From an uncultured Clostridium sp. (lineage in GTDB: Bacteria > Bacillota > Clostridia > TANB77 > CAG-508), in contig URYN01000006.1 of assembly GCA_900552135.1 (NCBI GenBank), forward strand, positions 1 to 64,000: 64,000 nt of DNA. Direction: 5' to 3'. The notes beneath the pieces are model-generated. The model had not been told where the DNA came from. It saw only the letters and a program-made list of their open reading frames with translations, and did not search any database. The position numbers were made by a program, and so were the translations under genes. Positions 17,091-25,666 of this stretch are shown piece after piece. The number at the start of each line of letters is the position of its first letter. Position 1 is the stretch's first letter.

Positions 17091-18020
17091 CTATCTCCTA
17101 TTTATTCTATCATCGCCAACACAATCTGCTTCTTTCTTTGCAAGTTCTATAAGCTTTGAACTATTTGCATCATCTTTTTCCTTGTCTGCTTCAGTGTAAT
17201 CTTTTCCCATTTCTTTTATTTCATCGTAGAACTCTGTCTCTTTTGCGTATTTCCAGAAATACTCTTGGTATAATACATTGTCAAAATACCATGGCTTGCA
17301 GCCTAAATTGTAATGTATTAGCTTTAATTCTCCATTTTGTTCTCCCATTGCGGGCATTCTGTTCCATTCAAATCCTAATAATTTTACTCTTCCTTTGCAC
17401 AATCTATTCATATAGTCTTGATCTTGTGCAACTTCAAATTTGATTTTGCTAAGCATATATAAAAACTTATCTTGGAATTTATATTCTCTTAATGCTTTTA
17501 GGTTCATTACGATTATTCCAGCATTAAAATAGTTATTATAATCTGCAACTCCTACAACTTTTTCAACATATTCTTGGAATATTGGAATAGCTTGAACTGC
17601 TCCATCTGGTATTCCAGCAATTAGGTTATCTCCCATTTCTGTATTGTATAGTTCAGCAATGTCTGCTAATGTTACTGTATCACTGTCTATGTATACTGCC
17701 TTATCATATTCTGGATAAAGCTCTGGTATGAATAGTCTAAAATATGTTGTATTTGAGAAGTAGTTTCTTGTATAAAGCATATCTTCTATTTCTTTTAGCT
17801 TATGACTTAAATTCACAAACTCGATACTGACATTTTCTTTCTCATAGGCCTTTATTTTTTTCTGATTTTCCTCTGATGCATTTGTGTATAAAATTTTTAT
17901 TTCATAATTATTTTCCTTAGATGAATTGTCTATTAATGATTTTAATGACACTCCTAAAAATGGTATATAATTATTGTCAACTGCCATAAATACAGGTATT
18001 ACGTTTTGTTTTGTATTCAT
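17091..18020 (-). CDS. Family 8 glycosyltransferase
   Basis: This 309-residue enzyme is of the GT8 (galactosyl/glucosyltransferase, LgtC/glycogenin) type. The N-terminal VFMAVDNNYIPFLGVSLKSL nucleotide-sugar region, the DXD metal site in VYIDSDTVTL, and YFNAGIIVMNL are characteristic. The later QDQDYMNRL and HYNLGCKPW also fit. It would transfer a hexose to an envelope lipid or polysaccharide acceptor in the cytoplasm. It is followed at once by two acyltransferases, so a glycolipid product is plausible. AGGAGG precedes the ATG. Confidence 0.92.
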   Translation of the reverse strand: MNTKQNVIPVFMAVDNNYIPFLGVSLKSLIDNSSKENNYEIKILYTNASEENQKKIKAYEKENVSIEFVNLSHKLKEIEDMLYTRNYFSNTTYFRLFIPELYPEYDKAVYIDSDTVTLADIAELYNTEMGDNLIAGIPDGAVQAIPIFQEYVEKVVGVADYNNYFNAGIIVMNLKALREYKFQDKFLYMLSKIKFEVAQDQDYMNRLCKGRVKLLGFEWNRMPAMGEQNGELKLIHYNLGCKPWYFDNVLYQEYFWKYAKETEFYDEIKEMGKDYTEADKEKDDANSSKLIELAKKEADCVGDDRINRR

Positions 18021-18171
18021 TTCTTTCCTCCTATAAATTCTTTTTGCATTCTATTCTTTACTGTCTATAAATTCTTTTTCCTCTATTTTTTACATTTTAT
18101 TATTTTTCAGTACATTTTATTTTTGAAATACTTTCACTACTAACTTTTTATTAGTTTTCAATTTAAAGATT

Positions 18172-19032
18172 TTATTTCACTTCAAGTTCTTTGTAATTTT
18201 TTAGACTTTTATTTAATTCATATTTTTTCTTCCACTCTAAATATTCGTTTAAATCATCATCAAATCTGAAACATTTAAGCTCCTTATGAATTCCTTCTAT
18301 CTGCCACTGTTTAAAATTTTCTGTATGTGGATATGGCTTGTACATAAGCCTTTTACAGAAGTGACAAATTACCGTATCTTTTCTTCTAAAACTTGCCTGT
18401 TCATTATATTTTCTTGGAAGCAATAATTTGCTTGTTGTCGTCCAGAATATTGCATCTTGGTCTGCAAAAGGAAGTTTTCTCTTTTTTATAAGGTTTCTTG
18501 CCTTTTCTAAAAGTCCTGTTTCTTTTATTTTTTTCATATTTAATAATAACATTCCCGCATTTATATAGTCATGTCTTATTATCTTTGATCCATACTTCTC
18601 TTTAACAGCTGCATATTCATACTCTTCTATATCTATGTTGTATAATTCTGATATATCTTTATCAGCCATCATGTCTATATCTAAGTAAAGAAGCTTGTCT
18701 GGCATGTCTGGAACTAAATCTGCCAATAATCTAAGCAAAGTATATGGCGTACAATATGCATTCTCATTCTTTCCATGCCCAAATTCTTTTTCATATAATT
18801 CAGTTACATCTATTTTTATAACTTTGTTTCCTCTGTTTTTTGTTTGAACTACTTCATTTAAAAATGCAATCTGTTCATCATGTATTGGAACATACTCTTT
18901 TTTTATTCTTGAAACGTCCATTGTTAGAATATAGCATGTTACTGCTTCTTTTGTCTTATTCGTAATCGATATGAGCTCTGTAAGTGCTCCATCAAATACT
19001 TTTTCATTACCACTAAAAAGTAAATTAATCAT
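18172..19032 (-). CDS. Family 8 glycosyltransferase
   Basis: This 286-residue GT8-type enzyme has an N-terminal INLLFSGNEKVFDGALTEL and a metal site in LLYLDIDMMADKDI (DID replaces the common DSD). YINAGMLLLNMKKIKETG and ADQDAIFWTTT are also family features, and a late CHFCKRLMYKPYPH segment holds the conserved His. It lies 151 bases upstream of the other GT8 gene on the same strand. It probably acts in the same glycan or glycolipid pathway. GGGGAAAAT precedes the ATG. Confidence 0.9.
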   Translation of the reverse strand: MINLLFSGNEKVFDGALTELISITNKTKEAVTCYILTMDVSRIKKEYVPIHDEQIAFLNEVVQTKNRGNKVIKIDVTELYEKEFGHGKNENAYCTPYTLLRLLADLVPDMPDKLLYLDIDMMADKDISELYNIDIEEYEYAAVKEKYGSKIIRHDYINAGMLLLNMKKIKETGLLEKARNLIKKRKLPFADQDAIFWTTTSKLLLPRKYNEQASFRRKDTVICHFCKRLMYKPYPHTENFKQWQIEGIHKELKCFRFDDDLNEYLEWKKKYELNKSLKNYKELEVK

Positions 19033-19155
19033 ATTTTCCCCTATTATATTTAATTCATAAAAAATGTAGAATTATGTCTTTTTTTGAACTGAGTAGTATT
19101 ATACAACATTTCGTAATTTTTTTCAACAATTTCTTGTCGTAATTATTGTCTCCTA

Positions 19156-19184
19156 TTTACATAACATTATAAAAATGGTATAAT
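19156..19184 (+). promoter_or_regulatory. SigA-type promoter of the orphan gene at 19231
   Basis: TTTACA, 17 bases, then TATAAT lies 46 bases before the ATG. It is a near-consensus vegetative promoter. Confidence 0.75.
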
Positions 19185-19230
19185 ATTCCTTGTCCATCTT
19201 GGATTTTATATAGAAAGGAGCACGTTGACT

Positions 19231-19737
19231 ATGACTTTTGACTTACCCGACAAAAATGAACATTCAAATTTCTTATTAGCATTTAACTCTTATTCGTCAA
19301 TCTTTGGAAATCTAAAAAAGTTAAAGAATGCTATCAATTCGTTTACAAAGATTTCATGGAAAAAAAACAGTCATACTGATTGGAGTGAGGTTTTTAATGC
19401 TTGTGATGTTATTCATAGCTTTTTTATTCCAAGCTTTCCAACAAAAAAAGAATTCGAATATCAAGTCGATCAGTTTAAGTCTGGCAATCTAGACATACTC
19501 CAGTTCAAACGGTGGGTATTATCTTTAAATCAGGAACTCGAAGAGGAATTAACTGTGTATGAAGGTCGTCTTTATGAGGCTGATGGAGAACTTTCCGCCG
19601 AGACTGTAAAATTATACGGAACATTTCTGATCTCTTCACGAGCCAATCGATTTGATAATACTCTAAAGCAAATTGCTCGCCTGCCGTGTTTTGAAAACCT
19701 GGTGTATGAGCTCTTCAAATGGATGGCAACGATTTAA
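19231..19737 (+). CDS. Orphan protein of unknown function with foreign codon use
   Basis: I do not recognise this 168-residue soluble protein. It looks largely helical, with aromatic-rich segments (LLAFNSYSSIFGNLKKL, VIHSFFIPSFP, LVYELFKWM) and an acidic middle (LNQELEEELTVYEG). The start is the ATG ten bases after AAAGGAG; a TTG two codons earlier is too close to it. All five Arg codons are CGN (CGG, CGT, CGA, CGA, CGC), whereas neighbours use almost only AGA, and CTG, CCG and GGT also occur. It has its own promoter and a strong terminator, so it resembles a complete, recently acquired cassette. Confidence 0.8.
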   Translation: MTFDLPDKNEHSNFLLAFNSYSSIFGNLKKLKNAINSFTKISWKKNSHTDWSEVFNACDVIHSFFIPSFPTKKEFEYQVDQFKSGNLDILQFKRWVLSLNQELEEELTVYEGRLYEADGELSAETVKLYGTFLISSRANRFDNTLKQIARLPCFENLVYELFKWMATI

Positions 19738-19756
19738 TAATTTTGAAACCATCTAG

Positions 19757-19815
19757 AAACCTCCCCGCCATTGCAGTACAACACTGTACTTTGCAGTGGC
19801 CTAGGGAGTTTTTAT
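19757..19815. terminator. Long hairpin terminator after the orphan gene
   Basis: Nested inverted repeats are present: GCCATTGCAGTACA pairs with TGTACTTTGCAGTGGC (one bulge), with outer CCTCCC against GGGAG. A T run on the plus strand overlaps the stop codon of the convergent CNNM/CorC gene. It is likely bidirectional. Confidence 0.85.
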
Positions 19816-21098
19816 ATTTTACATACCTTTACTTCAATTATTTTTTTATTCTTTATTTTTTCGATTTTATAGATTGCATCTTTTGTTTCCACTGTTAACT
19901 CTTCCCCAGGCTTTGGAATCCTGCCCAATTTTTCTATTAAGTATCCTGCCAAAGTATCGTATTCTCCATCTTCGATTTCTATACCAAGTATTTTTTCTGC
20001 ATCATAAATGGCTATATTACCTTCTATTATATAGGTATTCTCATCTATCTTTTTGTATCTCAAATCTTCATTATCATATTCATCGTATATTTCTCCTACT
20101 ATTTCTTCTAGGATATCTTCCATTGTAACTATTCCAGCCGTCCCACCGTATTCATCTACAACTATTGCAATCTGTTTTTTGCTTTTTCTCATATCTTCAA
20201 ACAGTTTATTTACAAGTTTGTTTTCCGGAACAAAATACGCTTCTTTCATTATGTCTTTTATTTTCTCAGAACTGTTTCTTTTGGATAATAGAATGTCTTT
20301 AATATAAACAATTCCTTTAATTTCATCTATTGTTTCGTCATAAACTGGAATCCTGCTATACCTTGTGTCTTCACTTAATTCTTCTATAACTTTAGCTATT
20401 GATAAATTCATATCTAGTGCGAAAACTTCAGTTCTTGGAATCATTATTTCAGACACAAATTTATCGTTGAATTCAAAAACATTATTTATCATTTCCGTTT
20501 CTTTTTCTTGAATTGTTCCTCTTTCTTTTCCCTCATTAACTAACATTTTTATTTCTTCCTCAGTGACTTTCTGCGTTTTTTCCCCATTTACTCCAAACAA
20601 TTTAGAAATTGCATTTGTGGATATTGTAAGCAAACTCACAAATGGTGCAACTATAACAGATAATAAATTTATAATATTACACGATGCAAAAGACATCTTT
20701 TCAGGATATTTCATCGCAATTCTTTTTGGTACTAATTCTCCAAATACCAAAGTAAAATATGCCAAAATTATTGTAATTATAATTATTGAAATGCTTTTCC
20801 ATGTTGAACTTCCTACACTCGGTGTAATATTATTTAATGCTAGTGCAAGTTTATCTGCAAATGTATCAGCCGCAAAAGCACTAGATAAAAAGCCTGCAAG
20901 CGTTATTCCTATTTGTATCGTTGCAAGAAACTTACTTGGATTTTCCAACATTCTTTGGAGTTTAATTGCCTTCTTATTCTTCTGATTAACCATTATTTTT
21001 ATTTTATTATCATTCACTGATATAAAAGCCATCTCTGTTGCAGCAAAAAAAGCATTCAATAATACTAATAATATTAAAGTAATTACATTAGATAACAT
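19812..21098 (-). CDS. CNNM/CorC-family protein (TlyC-like ion transporter)
   Basis: This 428-residue protein has an N-terminal CNNM transmembrane domain (about 1-190, with LLVLLNAFFAATEMAF and TLVFGELVPKRIAMKYP), a pair of CBS domains (about 205-330, with SEIMIPRTEVFALD and VDEYGGTAGIVTMED), and a C-terminal CorC_HlyC domain (about 345-425). Family members are membrane proteins linked to Mg2+ or Co2+ homeostasis; hemolysin is a historical name. The gene is a single unit upstream of sigK with no visible operon partner. Confidence 0.93.
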   Translation of the reverse strand: MLSNVITLILLVLLNAFFAATEMAFISVNDNKIKIMVNQKNKKAIKLQRMLENPSKFLATIQIGITLAGFLSSAFAADTFADKLALALNNITPSVGSSTWKSISIIIITIILAYFTLVFGELVPKRIAMKYPEKMSFASCNIINLLSVIVAPFVSLLTISTNAISKLFGVNGEKTQKVTEEEIKMLVNEGKERGTIQEKETEMINNVFEFNDKFVSEIMIPRTEVFALDMNLSIAKVIEELSEDTRYSRIPVYDETIDEIKGIVYIKDILLSKRNSSEKIKDIMKEAYFVPENKLVNKLFEDMRKSKKQIAIVVDEYGGTAGIVTMEDILEEIVGEIYDEYDNEDLRYKKIDENTYIIEGNIAIYDAEKILGIEIEDGEYDTLAGYLIEKLGRIPKPGEELTVETKDAIYKIEKIKNKKIIEVKVCKI

Positions 21099-21202
21099 TT
21101 GTTCTTTCCTTTCACATTACTATATTATTTTTCATGCTTTTTCAACTTTTATTCAAATTTAATATTATACTGGTTATTAATCTTTTTAGGATTTCCAAAA
21201 AG

Positions 21203-21901
21203 TTATTCTTTAAATTCTTGAGCTAATTTTCCAATAGCTTTTGTTTCAATTCTTGAAACATAACTTCTCGATATTCCCATCATTTTTGCAATCTGTTTCT
21301 GAGTCTTTGGTTTATCACCATTTAAGCCAAATCTCAATTCTATTATTGTTTTTTCCCTGTCTTTTAATACTTCTTTTATTTTATTATATAATTTTTTTAC
21401 TTTTAGTTTTAAATCAACTTCGTCTTCGATATTTTTTTCGTTATTTTCAAGGACTTCTTTTAAGGTTACTGAATTATCATCTTTGTCTTTTCCAATTGTA
21501 TCTTCAAGATATACTTCAGCTCCGAGTTTCTTTGTACTTCTAAGATACATTAGTATTTCATTTTCTATACACCTAGAAATATATGTAGAAAGTCTTGCAC
21601 CTTTACTGATATTAAAGCTATTTATACCTTTTATCAGTCCGATAGTTCCTATTGATATTAAATCTTCTTGGTCAGCATTTGCTGAATTGTATTTTTTTGC
21701 AACATGTGCAACCAATCTTAAATTTCTTTCTATTAATATGTTTCTTGCTTCTTCATCGCCATTTGCAAATTTTTCTAAATAAATTTTTTCTTCTTCCGCC
21801 GTCAACGGTTCCGGAAATAGATTATTATTTGAAATATATCCAACTACAAACACTGCTGTTTGTAAAAAGGTTAAGAATCCCATTATTGAAATGCCTAACA
21901 T
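21203..21901 (-). CDS. sigK: Sporulation sigma factor SigK precursor
   Basis: This 232-residue sigma-70 family factor begins with a hydrophobic pro-sequence (MLGISIMGFLTFLQTAVFVVGYISN), followed by the conserved FPEPLTAEEE. Region 2 includes ARNILIERNLRLVAHVAKKY and EDLISIGTIGLIKGINSFN, and region 4 includes LRFGLNGDKPKTQKQIAKMM. It directs late mother-cell transcription after removal of the pro-peptide. The gene is continuous, with no skin-type element splitting it. The chosen ATG follows GGAGGTGCGTGT; a longer frame adds 22 residues without support. Confidence 0.95.
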   Translation of the reverse strand: MLGISIMGFLTFLQTAVFVVGYISNNNLFPEPLTAEEEKIYLEKFANGDEEARNILIERNLRLVAHVAKKYNSANADQEDLISIGTIGLIKGINSFNISKGARLSTYISRCIENEILMYLRSTKKLGAEVYLEDTIGKDKDDNSVTLKEVLENNEKNIEDEVDLKLKVKKLYNKIKEVLKDREKTIIELRFGLNGDKPKTQKQIAKMMGISRSYVSRIETKAIGKLAQEFKE

Positions 21902-22046
21902 ACACGCACCTCCAAATTTCACTATATCACAATATATGTTTTTGCCTTTGTGTCCGTGCATGACCAAGAAAATATTTTTGTTCTAAGGTTGCAATATCTT
22001 TTCATATAATGAATTAAAAATATTATTAAAATTTGGAGTAAGATAA

Positions 22047-22871
22047 ATGAAACAATTTTTCTATAATTTTATTATTGGAATCCTTATAGGGTTTGGTGCA
22101 ATTCTGCCAGGTGTTAGCAGTGGTGTTTTTTGCGTTGTATTCGGCATCTATGAAAGCTTAATTTGTTGTATTTCAAACTTTTTTAAAGACATAAAAGGAA
22201 ATCTTTCTTTTCTCTTACCAATTGGACTTGGAGGAATAGTTGGCATAGTATTATTTGGAAATGTTATAAAATATTTTTTTATTGCTTATAACACTTATTC
22301 ATGCTATGCCTTCATCGGCCTAATTTTAGGTACAATTCCGGCTCTTTACAGGCAAGCTTGTATTGGTTATCCTAAATTCATAGATATAAAAAAAATAATT
22401 CCAATTTTTTTATCATTTCTATTTGGAATTATTTTAATTATTATTGAAAAATATTTTAATTTAAATTTGTTAGTATCTTCTCTTGCAACCAATACCTTGT
22501 ATCTCATTTTTGCAGGTTTTGTTATGTCTGTTGGAATTGTAGTTCCTGGAATAAGCAACACAGTTATACTAATGTGTTTAGGAGTTTACGCACAATATAT
22601 TACCGCAATTGCTAGTATTAATTTAGCCGTTCTTGTTCCACTCAGTATTGGACTTTTTTTTGGATGCATTCTCTGGATAAAAATTATAAAATATTTATTT
22701 GAAAAACACCATCAAATCACATCTTTTTGCATTATAGGTTTTACACTTGGATCTGTGTTTGTTCTGTTTCCCGGTTTTGCACATGGCATTTCCGGATTAG
22801 TTTGTACAATGCTATTTTTCATAAGTCTTATAATATCTTATAAACTTGCAAATATAGAGCAATCAAATTGA
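22047..22871 (+). CDS. popT: DUF368 membrane protein, PopT-type undecaprenyl-phosphate translocase
   Basis: This polytopic protein of 274 residues has two similar halves. Each half carries the DUF368 signature: IGFGAILPGVSSGVFCVVFG near residue 15 and SVGIVVPGISNTVILMCLG near 160. DUF368 proteins (PopT) recycle undecaprenyl phosphate across the cytoplasmic membrane for wall and polymer synthesis. The gene stands alone on the plus strand, divergent from sigK, and ends in its own hairpin. TTTGGAG lies nine bases before the ATG. Confidence 0.87.
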   Translation: MKQFFYNFIIGILIGFGAILPGVSSGVFCVVFGIYESLICCISNFFKDIKGNLSFLLPIGLGGIVGIVLFGNVIKYFFIAYNTYSCYAFIGLILGTIPALYRQACIGYPKFIDIKKIIPIFLSFLFGIILIIIEKYFNLNLLVSSLATNTLYLIFAGFVMSVGIVVPGISNTVILMCLGVYAQYITAIASINLAVLVPLSIGLFFGCILWIKIIKYLFEKHHQITSFCIIGFTLGSVFVLFPGFAHGISGLVCTMLFFISLIISYKLANIEQSN

Positions 22872-22886
22872 ATGCTCTATATTTTA
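22850..22886. terminator. Bidirectional terminator between popT and the HEPN/MNT pair
   Basis: AATATAGAGCA and TGCTCTATATT form an 11-bp stem. The popT stop codon lies in the loop, and the convergent HEPN gene ends inside the right arm. Confidence 0.8.
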
Positions 22887-23266
22887 CACTCTAAGTATTG
22901 TTTTAATTTTTGAAACTCTACAATATATTTACTTCTTATATTATCATATATTATTCTTGATTTTTCCTCATCATACAAATGGGTCAAGCTGTTTCTATCT
23001 AGCATCATTTGAATCCAAATTTCCCCATCATCAATAACTTTGCTTATATAAGCTTGCTGAATAATTCCTCTTGGACTTGCCACATCATTAACAATTCCAT
23101 TATATTCTAGATAATCTTTCATTGTTTTCCAGGCAAGTTCAAACGTGAATTCATATCTTTGTATTGTACCATCAATAACAATTTCACTTGGTACTTCACG
23201 TGTAGCTTCTTCTAATCTTTTAAGTGCATTAGAAAAATCTTGAAATCTTTCATTTAATCTTTTCAT
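22877..23266 (-). CDS. HEPN-like protein of HI0074 family, toxin candidate of an MNT/HEPN module
   Basis: This 129-residue four-helix-bundle protein is of the nucleotidyltransferase substrate-binding (HI0074) type within the HEPN superfamily. The sequence LDRNSLTHLYDEEKS contains R-X4-H-X-Y, the motif of HepT-type RNase toxins. It follows the nucleotidyltransferase gene by 17 bases. In MntA/HepT (type VII) systems the nucleotidyltransferase silences the HEPN toxin by adding AMP groups near this Tyr. Whether this pair works as a toxin-antitoxin or as another modifying complex is not shown by sequence alone. Confidence 0.83.
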   Translation of the reverse strand: MKRLNERFQDFSNALKRLEEATREVPSEIVIDGTIQRYEFTFELAWKTMKDYLEYNGIVNDVASPRGIIQQAYISKVIDDGEIWIQMMLDRNSLTHLYDEEKSRIIYDNIRSKYIVEFQKLKQYLECKI

Positions 23267-23283
23267 AATCTAACTCCTTTTGG

Positions 23284-23565
23284 CTAAATTTCTTTTTTAT
23301 CTCTATCTATGTTTTTTATAAACTCTTCATTTTTTACATCCTGTATAAAAATCAAGTCTATTTTATGATGTGTCATTATTTTATCTACATCATCCATTAT
23401 TTTATATCTCCTTTTTTGATCAACTTCTTCAGTTATGCAAATGTCTATGTCTGAATATTCTTTATAATCGCCTCTTGCTCTTGAACCAAAAATATATATT
23501 TTTACATTATTATTTTTTTCTATAATCTTTAATGTTTCTATTATTTCTTCTGATAGTCCATACAT
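23284..23565 (-). CDS. Minimal nucleotidyltransferase (MntA-like antitoxin candidate)
   Basis: This 93-residue protein is of the MNT family. The active-site pattern GS-X10-DXD is seen as IFGSRARGDYKEYSDIDI, with a third acidic residue in KIDLIFIQD. These are the metal ligands for nucleotide transfer. It is the upstream gene of the pair, the usual order for antitoxin then toxin in this class. No ATPase or DNA-binding domain is present. Confidence 0.87.
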   Translation of the reverse strand: MYGLSEEIIETLKIIEKNNNVKIYIFGSRARGDYKEYSDIDICITEEVDQKRRYKIMDDVDKIMTHHKIDLIFIQDVKNEEFIKNIDRDKKEI

Positions 23566-23709
23566 TTATTGATTCCCCCTAGAATATTTTATATTACTTT
23601 CATTTTATTGTAAAGATTTTTATTGTTTTTCAGATTTTTTCTCTATTAAAATGTATCTAATTTTAATTTCAAATAGAGTTTACTTTTTGAATTTACCTCT
23701 AATTTTAGT

Positions 23710-24948
23710 TTAACATTTTTTTCTTCTTAATATCCACCCTTTTTTCACTTCAAAAGGAATTTCTAATATTACTGTCTGTCCTTGTTTTCCTGGATTTACT
23801 GTGCTTATCTCCTTGTCAGTTTCACTATCATATAACTTTTCTATTGTGAATGCCTGTGGTTTAATCTCATTTGGAATTATCAATTCCAAGGTATCTCCAA
23901 TACTTAACTTGTTTTTTATTTCTATTAATACTTTTGAATTTGCTGGTTTTTCTTCAAGAATTTTTCCTCCAAATTCATAATCTGGATTGTATTGTTTGCC
24001 TTCATATTCTTGGAAATCTCTATTATTTCTATCGTTAAAGTAGAAGGTCGTTAGTCCTCTAGTCTTTACTTTTTCAAGTTCTTTCAAATATTTTGTATAG
24101 TCATATCCTTCTGGATTTGCCATGTAATCGTCTATTGCATTTCTATATACATTTACAACAGATGCTAAATAATATTCTGTCTTAAGTCTTCCTTCAATCT
24201 TTAAGCTATCAACACCCATTTCTATTATTTGAGGAATTTCTTTTATCAAGCACAAATCTTTTGATGATAATATATATGTTCCATTTTCATCGGTTTCAAC
24301 AGGCATTAAGTTTCCTGGTTTATTCTTTTCTTCTAGATACATATTGTATGCCCATCTGCAGCTTTGTGAGCAATCACCTAAGTTTGCTGACCTACAAGAT
24401 AAATATTCGCTTAAGAAACATCTTCCGGAATATGCCCAGCATAAAGCACCATGTATAAACATTTCAACTTCTAAATCTTCTGGCTTATTCTTCATTATCT
24501 CTTGAATCTGGTCTTTGCTTGTTTCTCTGCCTAGAATTACTCTTTTAGCTCCGTTATCATACCAAAACTTTGCAGAATGATAGCTTACAACATTCGCCTG
24601 TGTACTTACATGTATTTCTATGTTTGGAGCAATCTCTCTAATCTTTTGAATAACTCCACCATCAGAGGCAATTATTGCGTCAACATGTACTTCATCTAGC
24701 ATCTTTACTTGCTTTTCAATCTCTTCATAATTTGTGTCCCATGCATAAATATTTAATGCTGCATACACTTTTTTTCCAATGCTGTGTGCATATTTTATTG
24801 TTTTTTCCAAGTCGTCATCATCAACTTCGGCTCTACTTCTAAGTGAAAGTGAAGCAGTTCCGCAATATACTGCGTCGGCTCCATACATAAATGCAACCTT
24901 AGCTTTTTCAAAAGACCCTGCTGGGGCCAATAATTCTGGTTTTTTCAT
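23710..24948 (-). CDS. trhP: U32-family protein, tRNA U34 hydroxylation (TrhP type)
   Basis: This 412-residue protein is of the peptidase U32 family. The N-terminal PELLAPAGSFEKAKVAFMYG and YCGTASLSLRSRA belong to the TIM-barrel part, and the U32 signature is near EMFIHGALCWAYSGRCFLS. Cys residues in SCRSANLGDCSQSC fit the cluster or prephenate-related site of this group. Despite the name, TrhP proteins make 5-hydroxyuridine at the tRNA wobble base. The upstream gene encodes a TrmR-like methyltransferase, which turns that base into 5-methoxyuridine, so the operon holds both steps. Confidence 0.88.
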   Translation of the reverse strand: MKKPELLAPAGSFEKAKVAFMYGADAVYCGTASLSLRSRAEVDDDDLEKTIKYAHSIGKKVYAALNIYAWDTNYEEIEKQVKMLDEVHVDAIIASDGGVIQKIREIAPNIEIHVSTQANVVSYHSAKFWYDNGAKRVILGRETSKDQIQEIMKNKPEDLEVEMFIHGALCWAYSGRCFLSEYLSCRSANLGDCSQSCRWAYNMYLEEKNKPGNLMPVETDENGTYILSSKDLCLIKEIPQIIEMGVDSLKIEGRLKTEYYLASVVNVYRNAIDDYMANPEGYDYTKYLKELEKVKTRGLTTFYFNDRNNRDFQEYEGKQYNPDYEFGGKILEEKPANSKVLIEIKNKLSIGDTLELIIPNEIKPQAFTIEKLYDSETDKEISTVNPGKQGQTVILEIPFEVKKGWILRRKKC

Positions 24949-24999
24949 TTTTATAATCTCCTATTATTATTTCTTTATTCTATCATACTTGATCTGTAA

Positions 25000-25596
25000 C
25001 TATTTTTCAATTCTTTTCTTTGTAATTGCCAGTCCATCTCCAACTTCCAATATTTCAGTTTCAAGTTCTGGATTTTCAGTTGTTTCTTTAATATACTGTC
25101 TTAAATGAGTAACAGCCGTACGTTGTTTGTGCTTATTGTAATCACTCATTACATAGCCTTTATACAAAATATTATCTGCAAAAATTATTCCATCATCTTT
25201 TAACATTCTTAATGCGTGCTCCAAGAAAAATGGATATTTTCCCTTAGCCGCATCTATAAACACAACATCATATTTATCATTCATAGTTGGTAGAATTTCG
25301 ACAGCATCTCCTTCATAGATGTTTATCTTTTCTTCTACTCCAACCTTTTTTATATTCTCTTTAGCTTCTGCAATTCTTTCTTCATCTCTTTCAATTGTGT
25401 CAATCTTTCCACCATCTTTTAAATATTCAGAAAAACACATTGCAGAATATCCAACAGCTGTACCAATTTCGAGTATTTTTTCTGGTCTTTTCTCTGTTAA
25501 ATATTTATCTATAACTTCTAAAGTGTCATCCATTATTATTGGAATATGTCTTTCAAGTGCATATTCTTTTATTTTTAGTAGTTCGTCTTTGTTCAC
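25000..25596 (-). CDS. trmR: tRNA 5-hydroxyuridine methyltransferase TrmR (O-methyltransferase family 3)
   Basis: This 198-residue SAM-dependent methyltransferase has motif I ILEIGTAVGYSAMCFS, an acidic DTIERDEERI, the metal-binding YDVVFIDAAKGKYP, and FADNILYKGYV. These are typical of the cation-dependent COMT-like family to which TrmR (YrrM) belongs. It starts at a GTG behind GAGAGGCG. Co-location with the U32 gene supports wobble-uridine methoxylation, which aids decoding; the family alone would not settle the substrate. Confidence 0.87.
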   Translation of the reverse strand: MNKDELLKIKEYALERHIPIIMDDTLEVIDKYLTEKRPEKILEIGTAVGYSAMCFSEYLKDGGKIDTIERDEERIAEAKENIKKVGVEEKINIYEGDAVEILPTMNDKYDVVFIDAAKGKYPFFLEHALRMLKDDGIIFADNILYKGYVMSDYNKHKQRTAVTHLRQYIKETTENPELETEILEVGDGLAITKKRIEK

Positions 25597-25666
25597 TTTT
25601 AATCGCCTCTCAAATTTTTTTCATTCAAAATTTTATTTTAATTTTCATTCCACTATATTTAATTTT

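Noticed and set aside
21203..21901. Possible skin-type interruption of sigK
   Set aside because: The sigma factor gene is continuous from pro-sequence through region 4.
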